From contig JAJEKV010000132.1 in the NCBI GenBank assembly GCA_021234155.1, positions 434,001 through 498,000 of the forward strand: DNA of 64,000 bases, read 5' to 3'. Positions 1 through 10,624 of this stretch are shown here, piece after piece; position 1 is the first letter of the stretch, and each line of letters begins with the position of its first letter. This DNA comes from Isoetes taiwanensis (lineage: Eukaryota; Streptophyta; Lycopodiopsida; Isoetales; Isoetaceae). The notes under the pieces were generated by a model. It was given only the letters and a program-made list of their open reading frames with translations. It was not told where the DNA came from and ran no database searches. Position numbers and translations under genes: made by a program.

Positions 1-1250
1 TCAAACTTTTATCAATTGCGCCGCTAATTTGATCCACAAACTCTTGAAGCAACCTAATAGTAGAACCTTCTCGATCTGTAAGACGTAACACTGAATAGAT
101 TGGACGTGATACGTTACGAAATGCCACAAGATTTCTTCCATCCAATATTTGGGATTGTACCAATTCAGCTTCTGGTGTATGAGACTCATCCCAATTCACC
201 CACTCATTAGAAACGACGGTTTGCCTAAGTGAAGGCCAAACTTCTACTAATTGCTCCATCATTAGAAAGTATGTTCCAAATCTTGTCTTGACGGGTTTAA
301 TTAACTCCTTCTTTCCATATTTTCGAAAGATGTATAAAGCTTTTTTCTTCCTTGAAAATAATTGCACAATGTTTTCACCCACCAATCTAGCATCCTTGAT
401 CCAGTTCATCTTGTTAGCAATATCTTTCAACAAAAGATTCAAGCTGTGAGATGCACATGGAGACCATTTAATTGTCTTGTACTCCGCCTCTAGTTACCCA
501 TGCTCACACAATTGGACCCATTATCTGTTATCACTTGTACCACATTTTGAGATCCAATCTCTTCAATTACTTCTTTCATCTTATTGAATAAGAATTCACC
601 TGTAATACTAATACCAGCCTCATAAACCTCTATAGTCTTCCAATAAATTGTTCCAAATGCAGAGGAAATCATCACGTTGTAGAGGCCTCGTTTGCACACA
701 TCCACCCATCCATCAGTCATTATTGTACATCCAAATTGTTGCCATTTTGATTGAATTTGCTTCATTTCTTCTCCAATATCATTGTAGGCCTTTGGGATTA
801 TTTGAGTTTTCATGCCACGAGAAGTTGGACCAGCCCATTTAGTGCCTATCTGAGATACAATTTCCATCATTTGTCTCCAACTTGGTGTGTCCAATAGATT
901 GAATGGAAGATTGCATTCAATAAGCACTTTTCCAACTTCTTTATCTGCGATTTTCATCCCTGATTTCTGCCAACCTATTTGCCTTCTACTCAAAGTACTT
1001 TGAACTATGTGTTTAGGCGCTTGTGGTTCCTGATCATCTTGAACATCATTATCACGAGAAGATCGTATCCTCTTTATGGAAGGTGTAGAAGAGGGCAGTC
1101 GTCATGATGTAGAAGAGGGCCGGGGGGGTCGTGATGATGCTGGCCTATTGAGATAGAAATCAGGCGATGTAGTAGGAGCAACAGGTGTAGAAGAAGAAGA
1201 AATAGGGGTAGTATCATCATCATCATTTTCAGATTCACTTACAGTCTATT
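1..1250 (-). pseudogene. hAT-family transposase remnant (DUF659 region), runs off left edge
   Basis: The minus strand encodes a transposase of the plant hAT-like DUF659 group. The longest open piece (990 down to 490) contains the typical TDGW-type block (IMTDGWVDV) and the VVQVITDNGSNC block. Beyond a frameshift near 487, other frames carry CASHSLNLLLKDI and, around 300-190, KTRFGTYFLMMEQL, both hallmarks of the same family. Upstream of the domain (about 1020-1230) is a low-complexity Ser/Pro/Asp-rich N-terminus. At least two frame changes and the lack of one continuous frame mark it as inactive. The dimerisation domain would lie outside the window. Family assignment is from remembered motifs. 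No terminal inverted repeat or target duplication was located, so the right boundary is approximate. Confidence 0.8.
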
Positions 1251-1422
1251 CCTTCTCCGCTCTTGTTCAATTATCATATTTGTTCGGAATCTTTAAGGCG
1301 CATCAATGTGATTATATATGGATCATGAACTATATATACAGAATTTTCAAAAATTGTAACTGTCCTTAACTATCTTAGAACTTTGGCCTAATATCTCTAA
1401 GAACCTGTGCCCCAACATATGC

Positions 1423-2523
1423 ATGATTGTTCTAGGCAAGGTTAACTGCAATTGGATTGCTAGGTCAATTTATGATGTTCCAATTTACCTAATAAGATGG
1501 AGGAAGTCTTTGTGGCTGACATCACTCGATGTTATATCTTGGATTGGAGTTTGCAGCAAAGTACTCTTGGAAGGAATGTATTCAAAAACGGATTTCAGGC
1601 AGTAAAAATGCGCTATATGCTATGCTTACCAGATGCTGGAAAGCCAACTTAGACAGTTGGTGTTTGAAGAAGCTTCTGTTTAAGACTCTTGTGCAGACTG
1701 TTGTCCTGTATGGCTCTCCCGTTTGGGGGCCTAGCCTATCATCCAGGCAATGGAAACAGGTTGAGGTGGTCCTGAAGATATTTCTGAGAGAAGAATTGGG
1801 AGTGAAAAACCAAACACCTTTTGCCATCATGTTGGCTGAGGCGGGTATGCTTCTGCTGGAGGTAGAAGCACTCTATCAAACAATAAATTTTGTTAATAGA
1901 GTGCAGCTGCAACCCGACCACCGCCCCTCCAAACGGGCCTTTCTGCACACGCAAACATTAGGCTGGCACCATGATCTTATGGAGTGGGCAAACAGTTGGG
2001 GTGTTACAGCAGAGAATTGGCCAGACACGGAGCTTGGCGCCAGAGATCTACTGCAGACTCTTGCGGTAGCACGCCTCTGGTCAGTAAAAGGTAGCAGGAT
2101 GACAAAGTATATTGAGGACGTTAACCCGATGATGGTTTATGCGGATCAAGACTATTTGAAAGCTAATATGTCAAGGAATCTCAAGCAAACGATTGCTAGG
2201 TACATGACCAGCTCGCATCATCTTGGTATAGAGACAGGTAGATGGGCAGGGATTCCCAAGGAGAGTCGGGTATGTGTTTTCTGTGATCAACAAGCACTAG
2301 AGGATGAGACACATGTACTTACGCAGTGTTCTGCATACTCTGACATTCGTGGATGTGTTTGGAATTGATGAGTTATGCCTTGATACTATCCTCAGCATGA
2401 GGCCACATGATCTTGGTTTGTATATCAAGGCAGTGGACTCTCATCATAATTTGCTTATGAAAATTCATCAAATGTAAATATTTGCTCCATGACCTTCAAG
2501 GTCCAATGTGGGCATGATCAATA

Positions 2524-2555
<32 letters not shown>

Positions 2556-2556
2556 G
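1423..2556 (+). mobile_element. 5'-truncated LINE (non-LTR retrotransposon)
   Basis: This is the 3' portion of a LINE: the end of an ORF2-like protein, about 45 bp of 3' UTR, and a terminal (TTA)n microsatellite tail at about 2522-2556. Only the thumb/C-terminal part of the reverse transcriptase region remains, consistent with the 5' truncation usual for target-primed reverse transcription. I did not find a convincing target-site duplication. The LINE clade is not assigned. Confidence 0.8.
1529..2475 (+). pseudogene. LINE ORF2 C-terminal fragment with zinc-knuckle-like end
   Basis: The reading frame from 1529 to 2368 encodes the region after the reverse transcriptase catalytic core. It starts with YLGLEFAAKYSW (compare the YLGV.F motif common to plant LINEs), contains YGSPVWG at residues 61-67, and ends with a Cys/His cluster, CVFCDQQ...THVLTQC, typical of LINE ORF2 C-termini. 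A frameshift near 2365 is followed by continued coding in another frame to a stop at 2475, suggesting the true C-terminus. Upstream (1423-1528) related sequence continues with stops. It would have served reverse transcription of the element and now lacks the catalytic YADD region entirely, so it is dead. Confidence 0.82.
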
Positions 2557-3205
2557 AAAACAACCCCCAAAAAAGGGACAATGGCATATGTATTGTCATA
2601 CAAAAAATAGCCACGACTGCATGGAAATATATGCAAAATGCAAAAAAGAGAAATGAGTTGTGGCTAAAGAAGATCAGTGACAACAAATACATTGCCAATG
2701 GTTTAAGAATTTACTCCAAGTTAAGTGCTTGCACAAAATGAACTGTGACAAGTTCGTCACTACTAATAACAGCTGTTGGAGAACTGTTTTATAAAAATGG
2801 GTAACAGAATATAGAGAACTGTTTTATAAAGATGGGTAACAGAATATGGAAGCAAGTGTATGAAATACCCATGGGATTTGCCTATAGTCCATGGTGATGC
2901 AATATGCATCTAGCATAGTTTGAGCTATCAAAACATATATAAATCAGTTTGTAATTTTTCTTTTTCCTTTTTTCTTGTTCTGCGCCGCAATCGACGCTCT
3001 TCTCCTTGTGCCACGTAGCACGCCATACCCATCTAACAGATGATGGAGGTTGCTTGCTGGTTAAGGCATCGTTTTTTTCCTTCGAGCTCCACCTGTTTCT
3101 GTTTCTAGCTGTCTCGACTTCCGAAATTTGTGTGGCAGCAACTACATCACAAAATCTAGACATCTGGAATTTGTCTTGCAGCAGCTAGACCACAAAAACT
3201 TGGAT
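2557..3205. other. No recognisable gene; contains a 35-bp tandem duplication
   Basis: No coding region is supported in this stretch. The only structure seen is two head-to-tail copies of a 35-bp unit (2779-2813 and 2814-2848), differing at one or two positions and containing ACTGTTTTATAAA and GGGTAACAGAATAT. Confidence 0.6.
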
Positions 3206-3208
3206 TGA

Positions 3209-3222
3209 GGTATATATAAGAG
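3209..3222 (+). promoter_or_regulatory. TATA box / core promoter candidate
   Basis: A strong plant-like TATA element (GTATATATAAGAG) lies in an otherwise non-coding stretch. It is followed 80 bp downstream by a possible 5' splice donor (CTG/GTAACC at about 3290), as expected for a leader exon with a 5'-UTR intron. If real, it could drive the coiled-coil ORF at 4.7-5.1 kb. That link is inference only. Confidence 0.4.
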
Positions 3223-4667
3223 CCGGAGAGCTCCTGCAGCTGCTCCTAAATTGCGCAAGTCTTCTTGGGAAACCTATTCCGCCATATTCTGGTAACCTTT
3301 CTCACCTTGCTCTCTCATTTCTTGCAAATAGTTCCTCATAAACAGTAGATTTCAAATTTCGTTGAAGCTTTTCATTGGCAGTATCTAGTTGAGTCTTGGA
3401 TAAATATGAACAAACTTGCTTCCATAGATAGGTATTCGACCTCTTAGCAAAGCAGTAACTGGATTAAGCAGAATATCTTTTAGCTTGAGGTGCATAACCA
3501 ATAGCTCAATATGTTAAAATCATAGAGTACAGATCTTAGTCTTAGGATGTGAGCCCAGCCTTAGCCGTGAACGGCAGGGCCGGATGTGAGAAAGATGTGT
3601 GGGCTTAAGCTTGATAACAGAATTTAATATTAGTGAAATCCTTCGCTAGGTTATCATTCTTGCTGTTTTGTTCTGTAGTACAGTAGATTTCTTGCAGTAG
3701 ATTCCACTAAGATTTCTTGCAGTAAATCTGACCCCCCTAGGTAAGTATTCCAATAGATTTTCTTGCAGTAGATTTCGCAACTGCAACTTGGGCCTTTTCC
3801 TTGCCAATGTTTGTGTCAAGGATGCCTAAGTATGTCTATAGTGGAGGTAACTCTGTATATCGACATGAGATACTATGTGATGAGCATAAAACTGATTAAG
3901 ATGGTCCTGGTGGTATTACCATTTGAAAAATGGTCAAGAATGTAGCAATAAGATACAAAAGCAGATTCAACACAATTTGGGCGTGCATGGCTATGGATGT
4001 AGCAGCCCCATTAGCTCTGTTTCCCAGCAATTGAAGGTACATTCATGTGTGGTGGAACGTCTTCCTCTGTTTTGCGCAAAGGCAAAGATGTTGGATTCGA
4101 AGATAAGAATTTGGTTGCATCAATTTTCTTATTGAGCAGAAATTGATAAGCATTCGGAGACTTAACTTCAATTTGTTGAGCTAAAAGAGATGTATTCTCT
4201 ATGCAGGTTCAGGCATGGATGGCTGTTTGTATTCTAGACAAGTTGGGAAGAGTCTAGAAAAGGCAGCCAAATCTGCATGTTTATTAGCAAATAAGGGATG
4301 TTGTCAAGTGAATTAGTATAACCAAATAGTGCTTTCTTTTTCATATTTCTATCTGTATTTTTTCTTATTCAAGAAAGACAATGTTGTTATAGACTGGGTT
4401 CTTTTCTTATTTGTGCTCATAAACGTTCTAATAATTGTTACAGCATTGGTAACAAGGGCCATTTTAGTAGCCAATAAAAAGAAGACTGCAGAGAGCAGTA
4501 TTAAATGGTGATCTAGTGCCCCCTACATATCGCCAAAAAAGAGGATGAAGTAAAAAGGACTGAAAACATGGTAGGTGACGCAAAGTTGGCTTACATATTC
4601 AGCAGCTAGCAGGGAGCAGAGCATTAACAAATAGCAGGCAATATTTTTCGAAAGCAAGGACTTACAG
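3223..4667. other. Putative intronic/intergenic DNA, no gene recognised
   Basis: AT-rich sequence with several weak splice-like sites (for example ATGCAG at about 4206 and CTTACAG ending at 4667) and short open stretches that match nothing I know. Repeated TTTCTTGCAGTAGATT-like phrases occur between about 3680 and 3780. It may be intron sequence between the TATA box and the ORF beginning at 4668. Confidence 0.4.
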
Positions 4668-5062
4668 ACAAAATCTTGCAATCAAGCCTAGACATTGCAA
4701 AGGTGATGAACCTGACACAAGATTTATCAGGGGATACCTTAGAAAGTGGCATAGAATTTCTGTCAAAAAATTTGACAGCCATGTTAGATACACTGCAAAA
4801 TCATGCAACACTTGAGATACAAAACCGCAGATTGAGTTTGTTATCAAAGAAGCAAACAGAAGAGCTTGCTGCCATGGCTCAAAAAGTACAAGATGTGGAT
4901 ACAGCCTTGAGATCAAGTGAGAGGCTTATATTGCAACTGAAGACCGAACTTGAGTCAAGGGAGCAAGTTCCTGCTCCTCCCAAGTTCCAGTTTTGTGGTT
5001 TCTGCTGTGGCAGCATCTGCTACAACCTTGGCTGCTCTTGGACTTGTGGCTATGTTACATAG
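4668..5062 (+). CDS. Unrecognised coiled-coil protein, possible last exon with frameshifted tail anchor
   Basis: An open frame starts just after an AG acceptor-like CTTACAG. It encodes an amphipathic, Glu/Lys/Leu-rich stretch of about 100 residues (including LSKKQTEELAAMAQKVQDVD) that looks like a coiled coil. The printed frame ends in an unlikely Cys/Gly-rich tail, but the next frame over about 4970-5080 reads as a hydrophobic helix (FVVSAVAASATTLAALGLVA) followed by Met-Leu-His-Arg and stops. A one-base change near 4960-4975 would therefore give a tail-anchored coiled-coil protein. There is no in-frame ATG start nearby, so this would be an internal or last exon. I do not recognise the family, and the function is unknown. 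Confidence 0.4.
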
Positions 5063-5181
5063 AAATGGGAAAAAATAATGTCTTTTCACACAATCTCTGC
5101 TGGAATGTTAAGATTTTTTGTCAAAGCATATATTCCTCCAAAGGTATATATTCTGTCTTATTTGCATTTGAAAGCTCAGAT

Positions 5182-6000
5182 TTTTTCTACCCTGCTGCAG
5201 TTCTCAGGTGTCATTGTTTTCCATTAGAATAATCAAAGTATTGTGGATTCTGCCAATAGATTAAAGCTGGTAACGAGGCTAACATATTTATCATTCTATT
5301 TATCATTCTATTTGTCTAACGGATCGCTGATGCCAAGAAGTTGTTCACGTCTAGAAATTAAAAGGAGGATATGCGAATAGAGATGGGGCAAGCTATCACC
5401 AATTTTAGAGTCTAATCTATGGATTTGATGGGTTGGGTTGGTTTTGACAATTTGGTAGCAAGGATGTAAGATGTTGCTAATATTTGGGAAATCAAGTTGC
5501 TATTGGAGGAGTTTTAGTGGTGATTCAAAGGTTCTCTAGCAAATATTAATGAACAATGCTAATTGAATGAGCTTATAGATATGCCCCACATTGATTTGAT
5601 ATTTGAAGCATTCATTAGATGAACAACTCAAGGATTGGAGATTAGCGTAGCCATGGAGTAAAAGGCTTTTGGATTGCCAATGCTCGAGAGCCAACGTTCT
5701 CGGCCAAGCAGGACCGCACAGAGCGGCACTTGGTAGATGCGGCGGCCTTTTCTGCGCCTTCTCGCATTGTGGCTGATCACGGGCGGCATGCCACATCACC
5801 ACGCCTCTTGGAGGTTCTCAGTAGGTTGATATTTATAGAAAGCTTGCATCGTAAGATAATTTTATTGCATCATAAGATAATTTTATTGTAGTTATTTAGA
5901 TAGATTAAACTTGTTGAAGTAAACTAATGTTGAGTTGCTCCTTGAGTCATTTCCTTCTTCTTTACTTTCTTGAGTCATTTCCTTCTTCTTTCTGAAGGCA
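5182..6000. other. Copy A, left part without recognised gene
   Basis: Nearly identical to 28956-29980 in copy B, except that B has an extra ~190 bp around 29490-29680 and a poly-T stretch near 29100. No family was recognised. Shortly before the ABCG fragment, both copies contain the direct repeat TTGAGTCATTTCCTTCTTCTT, twice. Confidence 0.6.
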
Positions 6001-6002
6001 CA

Positions 6003-6160
6003 GGGGAATGGAAGTACGGGTTACATAGTGCTAAAAAATCGTGGTGAAGCATACTGGTATTGGATTGGTATTGGAGCTCTTCTTGAATTTGTTCACATGT
6101 TCAATGTGCTTTTCACATTGGCCTTAGCTTACTCAATCGTATGTTGTTGCACCTTATAAT
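6003..6160 (+). pseudogene. ABCG/PDR-type transporter fragment (copy A)
   Basis: A short exon-like fragment encodes EAYWYWIGIGALLEFVHMFN followed by VLFTLALAY. It matches the conserved stretch of plant pleiotropic-drug-resistance (full-size ABCG) transporters between the two halves, of the form EAYWYWIG.GAL.GF..LFN.LFTLALTYL, where a membrane segment begins. In this copy a run of six A's (about 6033) shifts the frame relative to the cleaner copy at 29946-30134. Only about 45 residues of a protein normally over 1,400 long are present, so it is a gene relic, not a gene. It sits in the same orientation and position in both composite copies. Confidence 0.75.
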
Positions 6161-6209
6161 ACTTTTGGTTCATACTTTCACATTTATCCTTAATAGTGGG
6201 AATCTCATG

Positions 6210-6290
6210 GTTGTCGACCACAACATCCATGTGTCGCATGGGCTCTGGAATGCAAGGCAATAGCGCGGGTTCAAACCCCGCACGGCCTTA
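6210..6290 (+). other. tRNA-like box A/box B relic
   Basis: GGGCTCTGGAATG followed by GGTTCAAACCCC resembles degraded pol III A and B boxes, with a T-arm-like hairpin (GCGGGTTCAAACCCCGC). The same relic lies at about 30180-30262 in copy B. The A-B spacing is short and no cloverleaf can be drawn, so this is at best a SINE-like remnant, not a tRNA. Confidence 0.25.
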
Positions 6291-7280
6291 GAAACATTCA
6301 CGACCTAGGGACCAAGTTATTTCCAATTCAACATAGCTCTAAGCCTTCTAGCATAGGGTCAAAATGTGGTCCAAAAGTTAGTTGCTTAGCGGGGAATTTG
6401 TGACCGTTAGGACATTATAACAGATCCAATTGAACGGGTTAAGAACGAGAGAAACGTTCGCGGCGGCGGCGGCCTTGGCCGCCGCGATAAGTTTCTTGTA
6501 GTTTATAAAAAATATAGCGAAATTAGAATGGTACAATGTTATGAAACAATTTAATATATATTCAGGTACATTGATGATTTTTGACCATAAATTGCCCAAA
6601 TATTCAAATTTTTCCTTGCATGATGGGAGTACTAAAAATCCCAAATCTATCATTTTTTACCGTTTAAAATTCATCTTAAGTTTTGCTTTGCTTTTTATGC
6701 CAGATTTGTTTCTGTGTGTGGGTGTTTAATTTAGAGTCGTTATGGTTATGTATAATTGTTTTCACGCTCAATTCTTGAGGGCATAAATGATGTGTTTTGA
6801 TACTTAATTTGAACAGGTTGGATTTCTGTGAGTTTTTTTTTGCCATTGTGTATTGTCGATTCAAAATTTAGGTTTTGGAGTTATTTTCTATGGTGAGTAT
6901 TCTGTTTATAGGGTTCCCATCTCGAGAGTGCAGATTTTATCCCCATGGTATATTCTCCAGTGGCCTTGGCCCTAAGCGCCATGATTTAGCGATAATGTTT
7001 TAGCTATTGGAATGATATATGATGTATGCATGAATGAACAGAATGTCATAGAGGTTGCAACGTCGACTTATCTAAATTGTGCATAACCTAATTGTCGGGG
7101 AGTGGCTAATTACATTGTACATGTTTGGTACTTGTCTTCTTTATTATACATCCACTTCTCATGCATGTTGATGCTATTAATAGCTACGGTCATATCAAAA
7201 CTAAGAGATTGCACATCTTGACTTCAGATCTATGAACTAACAACATTTATCTAATCTAACATCATTATTTATCGTAAACC

Positions 7281-8311
7281 CCTGCTTCCTGGAAATTCCT
7301 CGAATTTTCAGTGAAAGTTCTTTTTGGGTATTTTTTAGGCAAGGGTTTCCTGGCGGCGCCGCTTACAGCGCCGCCACTACAGACGTTCTTGTTGTGTCAC
7401 AAAACATTAACTTCCACAGAACATCAAATCTTGGTGCAACAAAACATTAAAATTTTAAATCACTTGAAAACATTAGAAGTTCCAGAAAAGTGTGCAGATA
7501 AAGGTTTCAGATACAGGTTTCCAGATAAAAGTTTAAATCACTTGAAAACATTAGAAGTTCTACAAAAGTGTGCAGATAAAGGTTTCCACAAAGTTTTCAG
7601 ATACAGGTTTCCAGATACTCCTTATAACATTTACTCCTTATAACATTTACCTTCAAATGTTGAAATGTTCGTCCAGAACCTAAAACTCGTCCAACAGAAC
7701 CTAAAACTCGTCCAATAGCGTTGCAAGAACTCGGAAATCTGGGCAAGAACTCGGAAATGTTGCTTTGATCTTGCTTTAATCTTCGTCCAACAGCCTCAGA
7801 ACTTGGAACTCGGAACTCAGAAAGCCTCAAAACCTAGAAACAAAGAAAAAACATTAGAAGGTATAAAAATTTGAAGCAGAAGTTAAAATAAGATAAATCT
7901 TTACCTTATTTCTGTCGAGCGCCTTCAGCTACACGCCGAATCTTGAAGAAATAAAGAACAAAGAAAAAAAAATCAGTTTTAAACTAAGTAGAATCGCGCT
8001 CAAAACTCATTCAGAAGTTGGAGGAGCATCATTAATCACCTCAGAACCAAATCTGGTGCCTAGCGCCAAGACCTACGCGAAGATCGCCGGAGTAGACCTT
8101 CGGACCTCCGCCATCACGAAACAGAGGAGAGAGAAAAAAAAAGGGGGGATGCACGGAATTTCCAGGAAGCAGGGGATTACGGCTGGGAGCCGCCCCCTTT
8201 TCGGGGTTTCCGGCTGGAAACCGGCAGCGGCGCCGCCGCTCGCGGCTAACGCCGCTCGCGGGCGGCGCTGCTGCCGGAAACCCTTCAAAGGTGGCGGTTC
8301 CCTAGCACAAA
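7281..8311. mobile_element. Insert 1: ~1.03 kb non-coding insertion with 21-bp inverted repeats
   Basis: This block separates modules b and c of the interrupted repeat. A perfect 21-bp inverted repeat (7279-7299 against 8155-8175, core CTGCTTCCTGGAAATTCC) lies at its left edge and 136 bp inside its right edge. Both flanks hold GC-rich segments containing GGCGGCGCCGC. Open frames here (for example 8056-8319) have no recognisable domain and I do not call them genes. It is probably a non-autonomous element or a nested pair; the superfamily is unknown. Confidence 0.5.
7457..7760 (+). repeat. Short tandem repeats inside insert 1
   Basis: Two copies of a 78-bp unit begin at 7457 and 7535 (AAATCACTTGAAAACATTAG...). 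They are followed by smaller duplications: CCTTATAACATTTAC twice, CCTAAAACTCGTCCAA twice and GCAAGAACTCGGAAAT twice. These read as replication-slippage products in non-coding sequence. Confidence 0.75.
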
Positions 8312-8767
8312 GACCTTAACAGACTTAAATTATGCACATTTATCTTACCTCCTTCATGTAATTATGATTTATGGATAAGAACAGCATGGTTCACTGCAGC
8401 CAAAGTTCTATTTATCTGAATGTTTTGGTATAGCATACTATTAGGTACTAATTGCCGGGGAGTGGCTAATTGCATTGTATATATTTGGTACTTATCTTCT
8501 TTATTATGCATCCACTTCGCATGTGTGTTGATGCTATTAATAGCTATGTTCATATGATAAGGTTGGCAAATTTTGTTGGGCATATGGTTTTGGCGAAGGT
8601 GGGCCGAAATTAGGGTTCCTCTGGTTGGTTTTTTTTTTGCCATGGGCATGGTCTGAGGAAGGAACGGCTAGAACAAAGTCGTGGCAGCCATGATCCGATG
8701 AAGAGGGGCGAACAGATGAGGATAGCGTTGTGCTGGAGGAGATGGTTGACATGCCGAGTCCAGTTAT

Positions 8768-9292
8768 GTGGGATGCTGCTACGCATGTGTCTTGCCAGAA
8801 AGGGCCCTCAGATTCTCCTGCGTTGTGGATAAAGGATGGGCTGCAGGGGTCGCTCTGGAGAGTTTGAGCGCAGGGTATGCTGGCGATGGGCACTTCGTCT
8901 TCTCCAACAGGTACTCCCTGAATTCAGTCATGTTTCTTCGCAGGCTAGCCAGCGGTGTGTCTAAGGGGTCCGTGGATGCTGAGGGGAGGCCACCAGAAAG
9001 CAGTTCTGTGGCAGCATGCAGAGGTATGTGGGAAGGATTCCGGCTCTCTGATGATGTCAATATGCACAAAAGTAATTTTGAAGAGACTCCAAGCAGCATG
9101 CCTTGTGATGGAGGGGTTCAGCCGAGCCAGGAGTTCCAGTTTGTGAATTTGCCAGGGTGTTCTGTTCCTGCTAACATAGACAGGGCTGTTGATAACAGAG
9201 ATAAGGGAGATGTTTCCTCTGTGCTCCAGTTCAGTAGCAAGGTCCCTGTTTTTGAAGACAGGGGCCCTGGCAAACAAGTGTTCTGGCAGTGA
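8768..9292 (+). CDS. Upstream ORF of the HUH element, possible N-terminal region of Rep
   Basis: A 174-residue open frame precedes and overlaps the Rep ORF by about 100 bases in another frame. It is rich in Ser, Gly and Pro with no recognised domain. Its last 35 codons run alongside the start of the HUH frame, so a single-base change near 9190-9290 could join the two into one longer protein with a disordered N-terminal extension. Whether that reflects a true frameshift, an intron or an unrelated ORF cannot be decided by eye. CAG/CTG sites are plentiful and intact here, unlike in the flanking repeats. Confidence 0.4.
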   Translation: MGCCYACVLPERALRFSCVVDKGWAAGVALESLSAGYAGDGHFVFSNRYSLNSVMFLRRLASGVSKGSVDAEGRPPESSSVAACRGMWEGFRLSDDVNMHKSNFEETPSSMPCDGGVQPSQEFQFVNLPGCSVPANIDRAVDNRDKGDVSSVLQFSSKVPVFEDRGPGKQVFWQ

Positions 9293-10001
9293 GGAAATCC
9301 AAGATCGCCAGTTCCACACATGGATCAGCCCTCTGGATGTTAGTGTCACTGTTAGCATAGGGGGAGTGGATGTATGGGATGCTGTGTATAACTACGTGTG
9401 TGGCTTCTTGGATGCTGAGTGTTTTAGTGGAATTGTAAGTCTAGAGAGAGGATCAGACTTGGACCATCTTCATCTGCAGTGCGTATTCAGGATTGGTTTG
9501 TCCAGTCCTATGGTAGTGAATGCCAGGTTGAAGAAGTACTTGGGTTGGGATACACACAAACCGGCTGGTGCTATTATTCTGTGTAAGGCCCTCAGAGACA
9601 CCAACCTGCACTGTTATGAGGGGATGCTAGGCTACTGTCTAAAAGACATGGGGAAGATGCATCATAGGCATCACATGAAGGGTGTAATTGCTGACCAGAT
9701 TGAACGGGGGAAGGACTTGTATGCGCTGTATGGAGCTGGCGACATTAAGAATTGCGTTATTCTTGACAATCAGAACTTGCTTTTAAAGGCTAGGCACTTC
9801 CAACTTTATCATGGGAGAAGGCAATTGACTGCATCTTTAATTCAGATTGTGTGCAGCATGCTTTGTACGGAGAAATTCGTGCTCAGTGGTGCATGGGTTC
9901 TTCCATCCAAGACCAATACTGCTTTTATTTCCCAGCAGCGTGTGGAGGCCGCTTGGCACTTAACTCTGAATCCCAAGTATGCCACTCATAGTGACGTGAG
10001 G
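9189..10001 (+). pseudogene. HUH endonuclease (Rep-like), catalytic region, interrupted by a MITE
   Basis: This is the key gene of the element. HUH nucleases nick single-stranded DNA, attach covalently through a tyrosine and drive rolling-circle-type replication or transposition. Visible motifs in order: FHTW near residue 42; the metal-binding HUH motif as DHLHLQC with His93 and His95 (codons at 9465 and 9471) followed by Gln97; and LGYCLKD with the candidate nucleophile Tyr149 and Lys152. Spacing and order match Rep motifs I, II (HLHLQ) and III (YxxK). After these come LGWDTH (before motif III) and VLSGAWVLPS (after it), which I associate with Replitron-type Reps. The frame reaches an abrupt end because a hAT-type MITE sits after codon Arg271. 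With the MITE and one target copy set aside, the frame continues at 10400. The start codon is uncertain (see the upstream ORF). Confidence 0.75.
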
Positions 10002-10391
10002 CAGGGTTGCCCTTAAGGCCATATCTGCATAGGCGTGATTTAGAAGGTGAGGCGAATCATAAGCTTTCTATATTAATTTTGTAGGCGATTACTTTTTTGC
10101 GACTTGAACTGTTTCATAGAAACTCTGGCGAACCTTGCCAACGTTAATGTGGGGTAAGGGGATAATCTATGATCCTAAACACTTAGATCCATGGAACTGG
10201 AGGCGAAACTCTAGATCTGAGCTTAAGAATGCATGGCTAATTTAAGAAAGGCGGGCGGACGAAATGGTAAAACTTTGGCGAAAGAATATAATTTATTTTC
10301 AATAGTAACCTATTCAGCTTTAGCATCTCATTTTCGAAAATATTCAAAATATAGCCATTTGGCTATAAATAGCCCCTTAAGGGCAACCCTG
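10002..10391. mobile_element. 390-bp hAT-type MITE inserted in the Rep ORF
   Basis: Perfect 17-bp terminal inverted repeats begin CAGGGTTGCCC (10002-10018 and 10375-10391), flanked by a perfect 8-bp target duplication ACGTGAGG (9994-10001 and 10392-10399). An 8-bp duplication with CAGGG-type ends is the signature of hAT-superfamily MITEs. The interior is AT-rich and non-coding. The intact duplication and perfect TIRs suggest a fairly young insertion. Confidence 0.92.
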
Positions 10392-10399
10392 ACGTGAGG

Positions 10400-10624
10400 A
10401 GTGTGGTCTATGGGCTTCCTCCTGGAATAGTCCCGGTCGAGAGGGTTGGGAAGGCAAGAAGGAGATTCTGGGATGCTAAGGCAGTTGTTGAGGATGATGA
10501 AGAGAGTGATCATAACGATGAGAGTAGAGAGGAAGATCACGATGGCCCTGCAGGCACACCCTTGGCTGGCTGCCCATCTTACATTCCTCTCAATTTTCAG
10601 GATTGGTCGTTCTCTACCCAGTAA
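10400..10624 (+). pseudogene. Rep-like protein, continuation after the MITE
   Basis: This open frame resumes exactly in the phase of the upstream Rep frame once the 398 inserted bases (MITE plus one target copy) are discounted. It begins SVVYGLPPGIVPVE and moves into a strongly acidic stretch rich in Asp/Glu/Ser. The frame ends at 10624, right at a consensus splice donor (CCA/GTAAGT at 10621), so either the protein ends here or an intron follows. I infer it is the C-terminal part of the same nuclease. Confidence 0.65.

Noticed and set aside
2508-2741. ORF through the (TTA)n tract
   Set aside because: Microsatellite-driven leucine run in the LINE tail; not a gene.
5536-5802. 88-codon minus-strand ORF overlapping the copy A/B divergence
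   Set aside because: Frame is not kept in copy B and no motif is recognisable.
8056-8319. 87-codon Arg/Ala-rich ORF in insert 1
   Set aside because: No domain, GC-rich repeat composition, and it crosses the inverted-repeat end of the insert.
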